Of a stretch of 62,552 nucleotides of DNA, positions 43,899 to 54,712 are shown piece after piece. The stretch is from Ancrocorticia sp. Its GTDB lineage: Bacteria > Actinomycetota > Actinomycetes > Actinomycetales > Actinomycetaceae. Both the position numbers and the translations under genes were made by a program. Under the pieces are notes generated by a model, which worked only from the letters and a program-made list of their open reading frames with translations, ran no database searches and had not been told where the DNA came from. Numbering within the stretch: position 1 is the stretch's first letter; every line of letters starts with the position of its first letter. The stretch is from the NCBI GenBank assembly GCA_022648165.1, contig JALCLX010000010.1, positions 1-62,552 on the forward strand, in the 5' to 3' direction.

Positions 43899-45218
43899 AT
43901 GAAGATTGCCCCATTGTCCGGCTTCCCGGAATGGCTTCCCGAAGGCCGCATCGTTGAACAACAGATTCTTGACACACTGCGCTCCACATTCGAGTTGCAC
44001 GGTTTTTCCGGCATCGAGACGCGCGCTGTGGAACCGCTTGATCAACTTCTCCGCAAAGGTGAAACGTCAAAAGAGGTGTATACGCTTCATCGCCTTCAAG
44101 GTGGGGATTCTCAGGACGCTGAACTGGGCTTGCACTTCGATCTGACCGTTCCATTGGCGCGCTACGTACTGGAGAACTCAGGGAAGCTGGATTTCCCGTT
44201 CAAGCGTTATCAGATCCAGAAGGTCTGGCGTGGGGAACGGCCACAAGACGGCAGGTTCCGTGAGTTTATGCAGGCGGATGTGGACGTGGTCGGCTCTGGA
44301 ACGCTCGCATTTCACCACGATATTGAGCTCCCGCTTGTCATGGTGGACGCGCTGTCGAAGCTGCCGTGCCCGCGCGTTGTTGTCCGCGCATCAAATCGTA
44401 AGGTGGCGCAGGGTTTCTACGAGGCGATCGGGCTTGGCGATGTGGTGGAGACGCTGCGGATCGTGGACAAACTGGACAAGGTAGGGCCACAGATCGTAGC
44501 GGAGATGCTGCATGAGCACGTGGGCGCCACTGATGAGCAGGCGCGCTTGGCTCTTGCGCTGGCGGATATTACGGGTTCGGACGCCTCGGTGGCGGATGCG
44601 GTGCGCGCGCTGGGAGCGTCGTCCGCTCTGCTGGATGAAGGCTTGGAGGAATTAGTGGAGCTGATCGAGGGCGCAAATGAATTGATTCCAGGCTCCGTTG
44701 TTGCTGATTTGAAGATCGCCCGCGGACTAGATTATTACACTGGGTCCGTGTTCGAATCCACGATGATTGGGCATGAGGACTTGGGCTCGGTGTGTTCCGG
44801 TGGCCGCTACGACTCGCTGGTTGCGGACGGCAAGAAGACATATCCGGGGGTGGGCCTATCCATTGGCGTGTCGCGGATCATCTCACGGCTCATCTCGCGT
44901 GGTCTTGTTGTTCCCAGCCGCCGCGTTCCGACGTGTGTGCTCGTGGCGGTGAACGACGAGACGGAGCGGCGCCACGCGGAGAAGACCGCGATGACGTTGC
45001 GCAAGCGGGGAATCCCTGCAGATGTTTCGCCTGGCAGCCAGAAGTTCGGCAAGCAGATTCGTTTCGCGGATCGGCGCGGGATCCCGTACGTCTGGTTTAC
45101 AACCGATGAAGGGGAGCAGGTGAAGGATATCCGCAGTGGCGAGCAAACGCCGGCGGACCCCGCGACGTGGGAGCCCGCCGCAGAAGACCTCCGTCCGGTG
45201 TTGAGTGAGGCATCATGA
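43899..45218 (+). CDS. hisS: Histidyl-tRNA synthetase
   Basis: The 439-residue class II synthetase has the motif 2 region (FKRYQIQKVWRGERPQDGRFREFMQADVD), the histidine-binding GLDYYTGSVFE and a C-terminal HGTP anticodon-binding domain. The start is set by the conserved N-terminus and the -10 seven bases upstream. It overlaps the first GTPase gene by four bases, so the two GTPases are expressed with it. Confidence 0.96.
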   Translation: MKIAPLSGFPEWLPEGRIVEQQILDTLRSTFELHGFSGIETRAVEPLDQLLRKGETSKEVYTLHRLQGGDSQDAELGLHFDLTVPLARYVLENSGKLDFPFKRYQIQKVWRGERPQDGRFREFMQADVDVVGSGTLAFHHDIELPLVMVDALSKLPCPRVVVRASNRKVAQGFYEAIGLGDVVETLRIVDKLDKVGPQIVAEMLHEHVGATDEQARLALALADITGSDASVADAVRALGASSALLDEGLEELVELIEGANELIPGSVVADLKIARGLDYYTGSVFESTMIGHEDLGSVCSGGRYDSLVADGKKTYPGVGLSIGVSRIISRLISRGLVVPSRRVPTCVLVAVNDETERRHAEKTAMTLRKRGIPADVSPGSQKFGKQIRFADRRGIPYVWFTTDEGEQVKDIRSGEQTPADPATWEPAAEDLRPVLSEAS

Positions 45219-46942
45219 GTGGGTCACCCGCAGTCCAGACGTCGCTTGAAACTCTGCGGCGCGAGCTTGCGGGTGCATCGTTCCCTTTAACGACGCCTCA
45301 CTCCGCCTCGGGAGCGGAGCTCAGCGCCGATCTTTCGCATCAGCTCAGTGACTACATCGTGCCGCGTTACCGCACACTGGATGCGCCACTGTTGGCCGTG
45401 GTGGGCGGCTCTACCGGATCCGGCAAGTCCACGTTAGTCAATTCCCTCGTGGGGAAAACCGTCTCTGCTGCCAGCGCGATCCGGCCGACAACGCGGCGCC
45501 CGGTATTGGTGTGCCACCGCGGTGAAAAGGCTTGGTTTGAGGGAGATCGTATTTTGCCGCGCTTGGCGCGTGTTGCGCGCGAAGGCGAATCTTCGGGCAG
45601 TGGCGACGTCACGGAATTGGAGCTGGTGGAATCCGAGGCGCTACCACAGGGGATAGCGTTACTCGATTCGCCTGATATCGATTCGGTTGTTGAGGAGAAC
45701 CGCCGCTTGGCCTCCGAGCTTCTGGCCGCCGCGGATTTATGGATATTTGTGACGACGGCGGCGCGCTATGCGGATGCGATTCCCTGGGCTTTGCTGGATG
45801 AAGCGGCGGCGCGCAACATCGTGATAGCAGTGGTGCTCAATCGTGTTCCTTCGGGAGTTGGGCCTCAGATCCGTCCGGATCTGGCGGCTCGGCTGAAAGA
45901 GCGTGGCTTGGAACGCGCACCGCTTTTCGTCATCAGTGAGGCGATCGATTCTGATGGGTTCATTCCGGCAGAGAACGTGGCGGCACTGAAAGGTTGGCTC
46001 GATGGGCTGACGCGTGACGCGGCGGCGCGTGCCTCAGTAGCACGGCAAACTCTCAACGGCGCGGTACACAATCTGTTTACCGGCGTGCGCCAGGTTGCGG
46101 ATGCGCTCGAGGAACAAAATCGGGAATATGAGGCCATGTCGGCGGGCATCAGCGAGGCGGTGACTGGGGCGCGAGGCGCGGTGGCCTATGCTCTGGACGA
46201 CGGAACGTTGTTGCGCGGGGAAGTACTAGCACGCTGGCAAGAGATCGTCGGTACAGGCGAATGGATGAAGCGCCTCGAATCCGGAGTCTCGTCTGTCCGG
46301 GATCGTGTGAGTGCGTGGTTCCATGGCCGCGCCCGGGCCGTGGAGGCGGATCGAATGGAGGCGAGTGTCGAGGAAAGCGTCAGCGCACTGTTGCTGTCTG
46401 AAGGGGAGATGTGTGTGGGGACTGTGAGGCGTTCATGGCAGCTCCATCCCTCAGGAAGCACTCTGCTGGCCGCCGTTGATATTTCGGAACAACGAGATCC
46501 GAATGCGCGTGCGGCTGCCGCAACGGACGCCGTGCGCGCGTGGCAACGAGAGCTCGTGGACCTCATAGCATCCGAGGGCAAGGGGAAACGTGCCACGGCG
46601 CGTATGGTGAGCGTAGGCGTGAACTTATTGGGAGTGGCGCTGATGATTGCCGTTTTTGCATCAACCGCAGGGCTGACAGGCAGTGAGATGGCCATTGCTG
46701 GCGGGACCGCAGTGCTCGCACAACGCATACTGGAGGCCGTATTCGGAGATGACGCGGTGCGCCGGATGGTCACGCAGGCCCAAGATTCGCTGCTGGATCG
46801 CGCCGCGCATTTTCTGGATGACGACGTGGAACCATACCGGCGCATCCTCGCCGGTCTGGGGGTGGATACGGGGTCCCCAGAGCGGCTGGCGGCTGCGCTT
46901 TCTGACAGCACACGCGCGCTCCGTGAGGAGGCGCAGGCGTGA
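45215..46942 (+). CDS. Membrane-associated GTPase, first of a pair
   Basis: The 575-residue protein has a P-loop GGSTGSGKS (64-72), switch Thr residues near 92-93, and a G3-like LLDSPDIDSV in place of the usual DxxG. The G4 site (VVLNRVP) lacks the canonical NKxD. A long helical region follows, then a hydrophobic hairpin (LLGVALMIAVFASTAGL and GGTAVLAQ) near residues 465-510. The layout recalls YfjP-like or dynamin-like actinobacterial GTPases, which come in adjacent pairs. Function may involve membrane remodelling or division, but this is inference. Confidence 0.8.
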   Translation: MSGSPAVQTSLETLRRELAGASFPLTTPHSASGAELSADLSHQLSDYIVPRYRTLDAPLLAVVGGSTGSGKSTLVNSLVGKTVSAASAIRPTTRRPVLVCHRGEKAWFEGDRILPRLARVAREGESSGSGDVTELELVESEALPQGIALLDSPDIDSVVEENRRLASELLAAADLWIFVTTAARYADAIPWALLDEAAARNIVIAVVLNRVPSGVGPQIRPDLAARLKERGLERAPLFVISEAIDSDGFIPAENVAALKGWLDGLTRDAAARASVARQTLNGAVHNLFTGVRQVADALEEQNREYEAMSAGISEAVTGARGAVAYALDDGTLLRGEVLARWQEIVGTGEWMKRLESGVSSVRDRVSAWFHGRARAVEADRMEASVEESVSALLLSEGEMCVGTVRRSWQLHPSGSTLLAAVDISEQRDPNARAAAATDAVRAWQRELVDLIASEGKGKRATARMVSVGVNLLGVALMIAVFASTAGLTGSEMAIAGGTAVLAQRILEAVFGDDAVRRMVTQAQDSLLDRAAHFLDDDVEPYRRILAGLGVDTGSPERLAAALSDSTRALREEAQA

Positions 46943-48540
46943 AGCTACAAGAGTCTCTTGACGAATTGCCTGCGGTGCTCGATTCGCTTGCCACTCACGT
47001 GGACGCTGCTGCGATCACCCGCGCCCGCGAGGTTGCGCAGCGTGCGGAAGAACGCCGCGGGCAGGAAATGGAAGCGACCGTCATCGCGTTCGCCGGTGCC
47101 ACCGGATCGGGCAAATCGTCGCTCATCAACGCTTTGGTGGGACACAGTGTGGCCCGGGTGGCAGCTCAGCGTCCGACTACCGCGGCGCCACTTGCCGTTG
47201 GCGCGGCGGCCAACAACATCGTGGGGATGCTCAACATTCCACAACGGGTGCAGACATCTGCGAATCCGCTGGGATGCGAGGGAGGCGCAAGCGTTGTACT
47301 TGTGGATCTTCCCGACATTGATTCGATTGAAGCGGCACATCGGAGCGTGGCGTCGCAGCTGATCGCGCGGGCCGATGTGCTGGTCTGGGTGGCGGATCCG
47401 CAGAAGTACGCTGATGCGATACTCCATGAGGATTATCTGCGCCACATGGGGGAACACGCTGACATTATGGTCGCCGTGCTCAATCAAGCGGACAAGTTGT
47501 CACCTTCAGACCGGCCGGGCGTGGTCCGTGATTTCTCCCGCTTGCTTGAGGCCGATGGCGTGTCTCGGCGAGTTTTCGTGACATCCGCAGCCACGGGGGA
47601 GGGAATCGCGGAATTGCGTTCAGCGCTGTGCTCAATAGCGCAGGGCCGGCACGCGGCCGCTCTGCGGATGGCAGCGGACATACGCACGGCGGCGCGCGAT
47701 GTCATGTCTGCCATAGAGAGTGACGGAGGAAGTGCTGACTTTTCCTCGTCCGATGCAGCGAGCAGTGGCCGCAGCCGTGTTGTGCACGACGTGATGAAGG
47801 CCGCCGGCGCCGGCGTGGCATCCGAGGCGGCTGCGGGTTCATATCGTGTCCGGGCGCGGCGTGCGACAGGCTGGCCCCCGGCACGGCTGATCAGGCGGGT
47901 GGATCCGTTACAGCGATTGCACCTGATGAGCGGGAACAATACGCGCCCCGCCGCTGCCGTGGGAGCAAGCAATATTCGCACCGCACCGGCGGTTCACGTA
48001 CAGGCGGAGGCCAGTATGGTGCGCTACGCGGTGCGCGTGAGTGCTGCCCTTCCCGTCACGTGGCGCATGGCGCTTGAAAATGATGTTCGCAAGGAAATGT
48101 CCGCTGTGCTCGCATCCTGTGACCAGGCCATTGCGGGCGTCGACGTCGAGTCACAGCGCAGACCGCACTGGTGGGCTTTGCTGAATGCGTTACAATGGGT
48201 CTCTTTCGGCGTAGGTATGGCCGGGGCCCTATGGTTGCTTGGGCTGTGGATCGCGGATGCGGTGCGCTGGCCGACAGGAGAGATTCCCACGTGGGGTGTG
48301 CTTCCTGTCCCTACGGTGCTGCTCATGGCGGGTGTGGTATCGGGGATTGTGTGGTCCATACTCAGCCGCTTGGGTGTGGCGCATGGTGCGCGGTTCGTGT
48401 CGCGCCGTGTGGCAGCGACTCTGGAACGCGATATAGCGCGGCTGCTTGACCAGAAGTTTTTTGCAAAGATCGATTCCCAGATATCGCTGTATCGCACGTG
48501 CCGTGGCACGCTGCGCGAATTAGCGCAGACAACCGTCTGA
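46939..48540 (+). CDS. Membrane-associated GTPase, second of a pair
   Basis: The 533-residue protein is a diverged paralogue of its neighbour: P-loop FAGATGSGKS (51-60), QRPTTAAP switch, G3-like LVDLPDIDSI, and a better G4 candidate (LNQADKLS). A Gly/Ser/Ala-rich middle is followed by two membrane segments near residues 415-470 (ALQWVSFGVGMAGALWLLGL; TVLLMAGVVSGIVWSIL). Both GTPases share the PDIDS signature at switch II. The four-base overlap suggests stoichiometric production and a heteromeric complex. Confidence 0.8.
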   Translation: MKLQESLDELPAVLDSLATHVDAAAITRAREVAQRAEERRGQEMEATVIAFAGATGSGKSSLINALVGHSVARVAAQRPTTAAPLAVGAAANNIVGMLNIPQRVQTSANPLGCEGGASVVLVDLPDIDSIEAAHRSVASQLIARADVLVWVADPQKYADAILHEDYLRHMGEHADIMVAVLNQADKLSPSDRPGVVRDFSRLLEADGVSRRVFVTSAATGEGIAELRSALCSIAQGRHAAALRMAADIRTAARDVMSAIESDGGSADFSSSDAASSGRSRVVHDVMKAAGAGVASEAAAGSYRVRARRATGWPPARLIRRVDPLQRLHLMSGNNTRPAAAVGASNIRTAPAVHVQAEASMVRYAVRVSAALPVTWRMALENDVRKEMSAVLASCDQAIAGVDVESQRRPHWWALLNALQWVSFGVGMAGALWLLGLWIADAVRWPTGEIPTWGVLPVPTVLLMAGVVSGIVWSILSRLGVAHGARFVSRRVAATLERDIARLLDQKFFAKIDSQISLYRTCRGTLRELAQTTV

Positions 48541-48579
48541 TCGCGTTGCGGACATCACGTTCTGCCAGTACCGATTGTT

Positions 48580-48607
48580 CATGCATGCGCGCGTATAGTT
48601 ATGCATA
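48580..48607 (+). promoter_or_regulatory. argC leaderless promoter with paired ARG-box half-sites
   Basis: CATGCATG (48580-48587) and TATGCATA (48600-48607) are centred 20 bp apart and resemble the two halves of the Streptomyces ARG box (CCATGCATGCCCATTGCATA). The -10 TATAGT (48594-48599) lies between them and ends seven bases before the ATG at 48607. ArgR, encoded in the same operon, would therefore cover the promoter and start. Confidence 0.65.
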
Positions 48608-49656
48608 TGACATTCACTGTAGCAGTTGCTGGGGCAACAGGTTACGCGGGTGGAGAGGTATTGCGCGTTGTGGCAGGCCATCCGCAGCTTGAGGTCACCG
48701 CGGTTTGTGCCGGACATTCGGAAGGGCACCTGGGAGACTATCAACCGCACCTGGGTGCATACCGCGATCTGGAGCTTCGTCCCACGGATCCTGCTATCTT
48801 GGCGGATGCGGACGTGGCGGTGCTTGGGCTACCGCATGGTACATCCGCGCCTATCACTGCGGCGATTCGTTCACGAAATCCGCAGTGCACGATCGTTGAT
48901 TTAGGAGCCGATCATCGGCTGGAAGCTGCCGGCGACTGGGAACAGTACTACGGCACGCCTGCAGCTGAACCATGGACATACGGTATGCCGGAGCTGCTTC
49001 GGCCAACTGGCGTTGCGTCACAGCGCGTTCGCTTGGCGCATACGCAGCTGATAGCCGCTCCGGGATGCAATGCCTCCGCGGTGACATTCGCCGCGCAGCC
49101 TGCTGTTGCAGCGGGGCTCACTGATGGGAACGATATTGTTGCAGTGCTCGCCGTCGGCTATTCCGGGGCCGGAAAGGGAATGAAGCCACATCTGATGGCG
49201 TCGGAGGCTTTTGGTGCAGCTGTGCCCTACAGTGTGGGCGGGATTCACCGGCATATCCCGGAGATAGCGCAGAACCTCCGCGCCGCAGGTGGTGCTACGA
49301 AGACTCTCTCCTTCACTCCCGTACTTGTTCCAATGGCGCGCGGCATACTGGCCACGGTGTCTATTCCCGTGCACGAAGGCGTAACGGAGGACGACGTCGT
49401 CGCCGCGTACACGTCCGCATATGCGAATGAAACTTTCGTGCGTTTCCAGGAGGGATTTCCGAGTTCCGCTTCAGTGACTGGGGCGAACACGGCGCTTGTG
49501 GGAGCTGTGCTGGACAAGAATGGCACGCGCATCACCGCGGTGTGCGCCATTGACAATCTTATGAAGGGCACGGCGGGTGCGGCGGTGCAATCGCTCAACC
49601 TCGCCTTGGGCCTGCCTGAAGGCACCGGATTGACAGTGAATGGAGTGGCTCCGTGA
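48607..49656 (+). CDS. argC: N-acetyl-gamma-glutamyl-phosphate reductase
   Basis: ArgC reduces N-acetylglutamyl phosphate with NADPH in the arginine pathway. The 349-residue protein has the Rossmann start VAVAGATGYAGGEVLR and the active-site Cys in APGCNASA, followed by GYSGAGKG. The ATG at 48607 is preferred over one six bases earlier because of the -10 spacing. It heads the operon argC-J-B-D-R-G, with ATGA or GTGA overlaps through argD. Confidence 0.96.
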   Translation: MTFTVAVAGATGYAGGEVLRVVAGHPQLEVTAVCAGHSEGHLGDYQPHLGAYRDLELRPTDPAILADADVAVLGLPHGTSAPITAAIRSRNPQCTIVDLGADHRLEAAGDWEQYYGTPAAEPWTYGMPELLRPTGVASQRVRLAHTQLIAAPGCNASAVTFAAQPAVAAGLTDGNDIVAVLAVGYSGAGKGMKPHLMASEAFGAAVPYSVGGIHRHIPEIAQNLRAAGGATKTLSFTPVLVPMARGILATVSIPVHEGVTEDDVVAAYTSAYANETFVRFQEGFPSSASVTGANTALVGAVLDKNGTRITAVCAIDNLMKGTAGAAVQSLNLALGLPEGTGLTVNGVAP

Positions 49657-50816
49657 GTGTGACATCGGCACAGGGATTCGTCGCGTCGGGCGTGGCATGC
49701 GGTCTGAAATCCGGAGGCGGTAAGGACCTTGCGCTTGTGGTGAACCAAGGCCCAGAATATACGGCTGCGGCGGTGACGACCTCGAATCGAGTTTGTGCGG
49801 CCCCTGTGGAATGGACGCGTCAGGCCGTGTCTGATGGCACGCTGCACGCTGTGGTATTGAATTCGGGAGGCGCTAACGCGTGTACCGGTGACGGCGGATT
49901 CGAAGATACTGTAGCGACTGCGCATCTGGTGGCGCGCGGACTCCATTTGGCGCCGGGGGATATCGCGGTGTGCTCCACAGGGCTTATCGGTGAACGGCTG
50001 GACATGGTGGCAATCCGCACCGGGATCGAGCTCGCAATCGGCGCGGCCAGCAGGAGCGGCGGTGAGGATGCAGCCGAGGCCATCATGACCACGGATACGG
50101 TGGCAAAAACCGCCGCGCGCACGCTTGAATCGGGCGTCACGATCGGCGGCATGGCAAAGGGTGCGGGAATGCTGGCCCCGCAACTTGCCACCATGTTGGT
50201 GGTGATAACAACGGATGCTTCGCTCACTGGATCGCAGGCGCGCGAGGCTCTCGCCCACGCGGTTGAATACTCATTCAACCGCATAGATTCGGATGGCTGC
50301 ATGTCCACAAACGACACGGTGGTGCTGCTCGCATCGGGTGCCGCTGGGGTGAGCCCCGATCTGGCGGAATTCACGGAGGGACTAACTGTGGTAGCGAAGG
50401 ACCTGGCCGCGCAACTCATCGGCGATGCGGAAGGGGCTTCGCACGACATCGCGGTAGAGGTTATCGGGGCATCCTCCCAGCGCGCGGGCGTGGAAGTGGC
50501 ACGATCGGTAGCGCGCTCCAACTTACTCAAGGCGGCGATTTTTGGTAACGATCCCAATTGGGGCCGCATTCTTTCATCGATCGGCACGGTTCCGGAAGTG
50601 GTGGCACCATTCGATCCGCACGCGGTGGACGTGGCAATCAACGGAGTTCTGGTCTGCAAAAATGGGGGAATTGGGGAGCCGCGCGAATCCGTGGACATGA
50701 CTCCGCGTCAATGCACCATCACAATCGATCTGAAGGCAGGCCCAGAAGCCGTGACCTTGCTGACCAACGACCTGACCTACGACTACGTGACTGAGAATTC
50801 GGCGTATTCCTCATGA
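49653..50816 (+). CDS. argJ: Glutamate N-acetyltransferase (ornithine acetyltransferase)
   Basis: ArgJ recycles the acetyl group from N-acetylornithine to glutamate. The 387-residue precursor has the autocleavage site [11 protein letters not shown], where the Thr becomes the N-terminal nucleophile of the beta chain. Whether it is mono- or bifunctional cannot be seen. It starts with GTG overlapping argC and ends overlapping argB. Confidence 0.96.
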   Translation: MSVTSAQGFVASGVACGLKSGGGKDLALVVNQGPEYTAAAVTTSNRVCAAPVEWTRQAVSDGTLHAVVLNSGGANACTGDGGFEDTVATAHLVARGLHLAPGDIAVCSTGLIGERLDMVAIRTGIELAIGAASRSGGEDAAEAIMTTDTVAKTAARTLESGVTIGGMAKGAGMLAPQLATMLVVITTDASLTGSQAREALAHAVEYSFNRIDSDGCMSTNDTVVLLASGAAGVSPDLAEFTEGLTVVAKDLAAQLIGDAEGASHDIAVEVIGASSQRAGVEVARSVARSNLLKAAIFGNDPNWGRILSSIGTVPEVVAPFDPHAVDVAINGVLVCKNGGIGEPRESVDMTPRQCTITIDLKAGPEAVTLLTNDLTYDYVTENSAYSS

Positions 50817-51766
50817 GCGATATATTGGGGCGGCTGCAGAAGGCACAGGATAAGGCGGCTGTGCTGGTAGAGGCGATTCCGTGGATTCGGGAATTCGCTG
50901 GAACCACATTCGTCGTCAAATATGGCGGCAATGCAATGATCTCGGATCAACTGCGAATAGCCTTTGCACAAGACGTCGTCTTCCTGCACCACATGGGTAT
51001 CCGCGTGGTCGTCGTACACGGCGGTGGCCCACAGATCAACACGATGCTGGAGCGCGTGGGAATTCGCTCGGAGTTCCGCGGAGGACTGCGAGTGACCACT
51101 CGCGACACGATGGATATCGTGCGCATGGTGCTCACTGGAAAGGTACAGCGCGAATTGGTTTCGCTGATCAACGCCAACGCTCCGTACGCCGTAGGGCTCT
51201 CAGGTGAAGACGCCGGAATGCTGAAGGCGCGCAGGCGTAGCCTCCAGGTAGACGGTCACGCCGTTGACATTGGCTACGTGGGTGACGTAGTGGAGGTTGA
51301 CCCCACATCGATAACGGATCTCCTAGATGCCGGGCGCATCCCCGTGATCTCCACGATAGCCGTGGACGTCGCGAAGCCAACGGATGTGTTGAATGTGAAC
51401 GCGGATACGGCCGCCGCAGCGATCGCCGCGGCGCTCGGCGCGAAGAAGCTGTTGATGCTGACGGACGTTGAGGGCCTCTACCTGAATTGGCCGGACAAGT
51501 CCTCGCTTGTGGGGCAGATCTCCGCGTCGGACTTGCGTGCGTTGTTGCCATCATTGGATCACGGTATGGCGCCAAAGATGGAGGCCGCATTGCGTGCCGT
51601 GGATAGAGGCGTGGAGCAGGCTCACGTAATCGACGGCCGAATGGCGCACTCAATGCTGCTAGAAGTTTTCACGGATGAAGGAATTGGGACACTGGTGACG
51701 TGGAGCGGCCCGGAACACCATGACGTGGTGAAATCAACGGATCCAGATTGGATGGTGGAGTCATGA
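50813..51766 (+). CDS. argB: Acetylglutamate kinase
   Basis: This 317-residue amino-acid kinase phosphorylates N-acetylglutamate. VVKYGGNAM near the N-terminus and [11 protein letters not shown] are the nucleotide and substrate loops; [11 protein letters not shown] and a C-terminal GTLVTW follow. The extended N-terminal helix fits hexameric, arginine-inhibited forms. It is translationally coupled on both sides. Confidence 0.96.
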   Translation: MSDILGRLQKAQDKAAVLVEAIPWIREFAGTTFVVKYGGNAMISDQLRIAFAQDVVFLHHMGIRVVVVHGGGPQINTMLERVGIRSEFRGGLRVTTRDTMDIVRMVLTGKVQRELVSLINANAPYAVGLSGEDAGMLKARRRSLQVDGHAVDIGYVGDVVEVDPTSITDLLDAGRIPVISTIAVDVAKPTDVLNVNADTAAAAIAAALGAKKLLMLTDVEGLYLNWPDKSSLVGQISASDLRALLPSLDHGMAPKMEAALRAVDRGVEQAHVIDGRMAHSMLLEVFTDEGIGTLVTWSGPEHHDVVKSTDPDWMVES

Positions 51767-52932
51767 CCAGCTCGGCGGAATGGAAACGGCGGTACAGTGC
51801 CACGTTTATGAACACGTTTGGCGTGCCGTCACTAGCGCTTGTTCGCGGAGAAGGTGTTCATGTCTGGGACGCCGACGGGCGCGAATACCTGGATCTGTTA
51901 GGCGGTATCGCTGTCAACGCGCTCGGTTACGCGCATCCAGCACTTACGGTTGCAATCGAGGCGCAGCTTCAGACAATCGGACACGTTTCGAACTTCTTCA
52001 CCACACCCATCCAAGTCACCTTGGGGGAGAAGATCGCGCAGATCTTCAAAGAGTCTGGTTACAGCGCACCCGTGCGGATATTCCTGGCTAATTCGGGAAC
52101 TGAGGCAAATGAGGCTGCCGTCAAACTGACTCGCCTCCATAAACCTGGGGGCAGGCTCCTGGCGTTCACTCATGCATTCCACGGACGCACACTCGGAGCT
52201 CTCTCTGTGACGGCGAAGGCGGTGATTCGGGAACCCTTCGAACCACTACCGGGCAATGTGGAGTTCGTGGAACCCACGGTGGAGGCGCTGCGGCAGGCGT
52301 TCAGCGACGACGTCGCCGGAATCTTCATGGAGCCGATCCAAGGGGAGGCGGGCGTACTGCCGCTCGATCCCGCTGTGATGCGCGAGGCGAGGAGCCTGTG
52401 TGATCGCTTTGGCGCGCTGTTAGTGATTGACGAAGTCCAAACCGGTATTGGGCGCACGGGCAGCTGGCTCGCATCGGCGGATACGGTCAAAGCCGATGTG
52501 GTCACGCTCGCCAAGGCACTGGGGGGCGGATTCCCAATCAGCGCTTGTGTGGGAGTTGGAGCCGCGGGAGAGCTTTTTACGCCAGGAAGCCACGGCTCCA
52601 CATTCGGGGGTAATCCACTTGCGTGTGCCGCTTCGGCCGCCACACTGGACCAGGTGGGCCCACTGCTGGGACACGTGCGCGAAGTGGGAGAATGGCTCGC
52701 GGGGCAACTCCAAGATGCGGGATACGCCGTGCGCGGCAAGGGATTGTTGCGCGGCGTTGCCGTAGCGGATGCGCCAGTGGCGGTCAGCGCACTACTTGAC
52801 CGGGGCATTATCGTCAATGCCCCCAATCCGCAGACCTTGCGGCTCGCACCACCGCTGACCATCACGGATGCAGACTTGGTTCCGTTCATTCAAGCGATGC
52901 GCGATCTAGCGCCCGATCAGGCGATGGGGTAA
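51763..52932 (+). CDS. argD: Acetylornithine aminotransferase
   Basis: The 389-residue class III PLP aminotransferase makes N-acetylornithine. Motifs include [37 protein letters not shown], the PLP Lys in [11 protein letters not shown], and [12 protein letters not shown]. The ATG at 51763 overlaps the argB stop and has GGTGGAG upstream; an earlier in-frame ATG at 51748 is less likely. The usual actinobacterial argF does not follow here. Confidence 0.96.
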   Translation: MTSSAEWKRRYSATFMNTFGVPSLALVRGEGVHVWDADGREYLDLLGGIAVNALGYAHPALTVAIEAQLQTIGHVSNFFTTPIQVTLGEKIAQIFKESGYSAPVRIFLANSGTEANEAAVKLTRLHKPGGRLLAFTHAFHGRTLGALSVTAKAVIREPFEPLPGNVEFVEPTVEALRQAFSDDVAGIFMEPIQGEAGVLPLDPAVMREARSLCDRFGALLVIDEVQTGIGRTGSWLASADTVKADVVTLAKALGGGFPISACVGVGAAGELFTPGSHGSTFGGNPLACAASAATLDQVGPLLGHVREVGEWLAGQLQDAGYAVRGKGLLRGVAVADAPVAVSALLDRGIIVNAPNPQTLRLAPPLTITDADLVPFIQAMRDLAPDQAMG

Positions 52933-52936
52933 GGCA

Positions 52937-53410
52937 ATGGAAGAACCATTCATACCCGTTACTCGGACAGCCCGCCAGGCGCTCATTCAACATCTCCTTG
53001 CCACCGAATCGATCAGTTCGCAACACGAGTTGCGTGAACGTTTGCAAGAGGAGGGCATCCGAGTAACACAAGCGACGCTTTCCCGGGATCTTGACGATCT
53101 GGGCGCATACAAGGCCAAGGCGCCGGACGGCAGGCAGGTGTACAAGGTGGAGCCCGATGGACCGCAAACTGCGGCGCCTTCAGTACTTGAACGGTGGGGT
53201 ATTGAGGTACTCCAAAGCGTCCAGCAGGCGGGAAACCAACTGGTTCTCCGCACGCCTCCCGGAGCTGCGCAACTCTTGGCGCTGGGAATCGATCGGGCCA
53301 GGATCGATGGCATCCTCGGGTCGATCGCCGGAGACGACACTGTGCTTGTCATAGCGCGTGACGAGGCGGCGGCCAGCGCATTTCGTGCGAGTCTGCGTGA
53401 CCTTAAATGA
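52937..53410 (+). CDS. argR: Arginine repressor ArgR
   Basis: The 157-residue regulator has the N-terminal winged helix (TARQALIQHLLATESISSQHELRER is its first half; recognition helix QATLSRDLDDLGA, 45-57) and the C-terminal arginine-binding domain with SIAGDDTVLVI. Arginine-bound hexamers bind ARG boxes and repress arginine genes. It lies within the operon it probably controls; TGCAT-type sites are present at argC and between argF and argH. Confidence 0.95.
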   Translation: MEEPFIPVTRTARQALIQHLLATESISSQHELRERLQEEGIRVTQATLSRDLDDLGAYKAKAPDGRQVYKVEPDGPQTAAPSVLERWGIEVLQSVQQAGNQLVLRTPPGAAQLLALGIDRARIDGILGSIAGDDTVLVIARDEAAASAFRASLRDLK

Positions 53411-53470
53411 CGGCGGGCACTCAGACCAACTGATCAGGATCGTGTAACAAACCTAGAAAAGGAGCAACAC

Positions 53471-54712
53471 ATGGCGCAGCATAAGGATCGTGTGATCCTC
53501 GCCTACTCAGGCGGATTGGACACCTCGGTCGCAATCGGGTGGATCGCGGAACAAACGGGAATGGATGTTATTACCGTGGCCGTGGATCTGGGCCAAGGCG
53601 GCGAGGATCTGGAAACAATACGTCAACGCGCGCTTGATTGCGGCGCTGTCGAAGCGTACGTGGCAGACGCCCGCGACGAGTTTGCGAACGAATACTGCAT
53701 GCCCGAACTGCAGGCAGGCGGGCTGTACATGGATGCCTATCCGCTGATTTCTGCCATCTCGCGCCCTGCGATCGTGAAGCACCTTGTCATGGCTGCTCGT
53801 GAATTCGGAGCAACTACCGTGGCACACGGTTGCACGGGCAAAGGCAACGATCAGGTGCGTTTCGAAAACGGCATCACGTCGTTAGCGCCCGATCTGAAGT
53901 GCCTTTCGCCAGTCCGTGATTTGGCGATGACGCGCGAATTTTCTATCAACTACGCAAATGAGCACAATCTTCCGATCGAGACCACTCACCATAACCCGTT
54001 CTCCATCGATCAAAACGTGTGGGGCCGCGCCATTGAGACCGGGTTCCTGGAGGATATTTGGAACGCACCCACAAAAGACGTGTACAACTACACTGATGAT
54101 CCGACGTATCCGCCTCTGCCCGATGAAGTGATTATCACTTTCGAGAAGGGCATCCCGGTTGCCATCGATGGGCGCACCGTTACTCCGCTGGAAGCGATTC
54201 AAGAGATGAATCGCCGTGCTGGGGCGCAGGGGATCGGGCGCATCGACATCGTGGAGGATCGTCTTGTGGGAATCAAGTCGCGTGAAATCTACGAGGCTCC
54301 CGGCGCGATGGCGTTGCTCGCTGCTCACAAGGAGCTCGAGAACGTCACGATGGATCGCGACCAGGCGCGTTTCAAGCGGACCGTGGTGGATCAGTGGACA
54401 AACCTCGTGTACGAGGGCCAATGGTTCTCGCCACTCAAGCGCTCGCTGGATGCGTTCATTCTGGATACGCAGGAGTACGTGTCTGGAGATATTCGGATGA
54501 CGCTGCATGGCGGACGCGCAACCGTGACGGGACGGCGCTCGGATACCTCGCTCTACGACTTCAATTTGGCCACCTACGACGAGGGCGATTCGTACGATCA
54601 GTCGAATGCGAAGGGATTCATTCACATCTTCGGTATGCCGGCGCAACTTGCTGCTGCACGTGATGTTCGTTTCGGCAAGGGCGTAGCGATGGGAAAGGCG
54701 AACGTCTACTAA
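53471..54712 (+). CDS. argG: Argininosuccinate synthase
   Basis: ArgG joins citrulline and aspartate using ATP. The 413-residue protein has the PP-loop [11 protein letters not shown] and the conserved [13 protein letters not shown] segment. AAGGAG precedes the ATG. The stop codon overlaps the stop of the convergent MFS gene. Normally argH would follow directly; here it is displaced by 4.7 kb. Confidence 0.97.
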   Translation: MAQHKDRVILAYSGGLDTSVAIGWIAEQTGMDVITVAVDLGQGGEDLETIRQRALDCGAVEAYVADARDEFANEYCMPELQAGGLYMDAYPLISAISRPAIVKHLVMAAREFGATTVAHGCTGKGNDQVRFENGITSLAPDLKCLSPVRDLAMTREFSINYANEHNLPIETTHHNPFSIDQNVWGRAIETGFLEDIWNAPTKDVYNYTDDPTYPPLPDEVIITFEKGIPVAIDGRTVTPLEAIQEMNRRAGAQGIGRIDIVEDRLVGIKSREIYEAPGAMALLAAHKELENVTMDRDQARFKRTVVDQWTNLVYEGQWFSPLKRSLDAFILDTQEYVSGDIRMTLHGGRATVTGRRSDTSLYDFNLATYDEGDSYDQSNAKGFIHIFGMPAQLAAARDVRFGKGVAMGKANVY

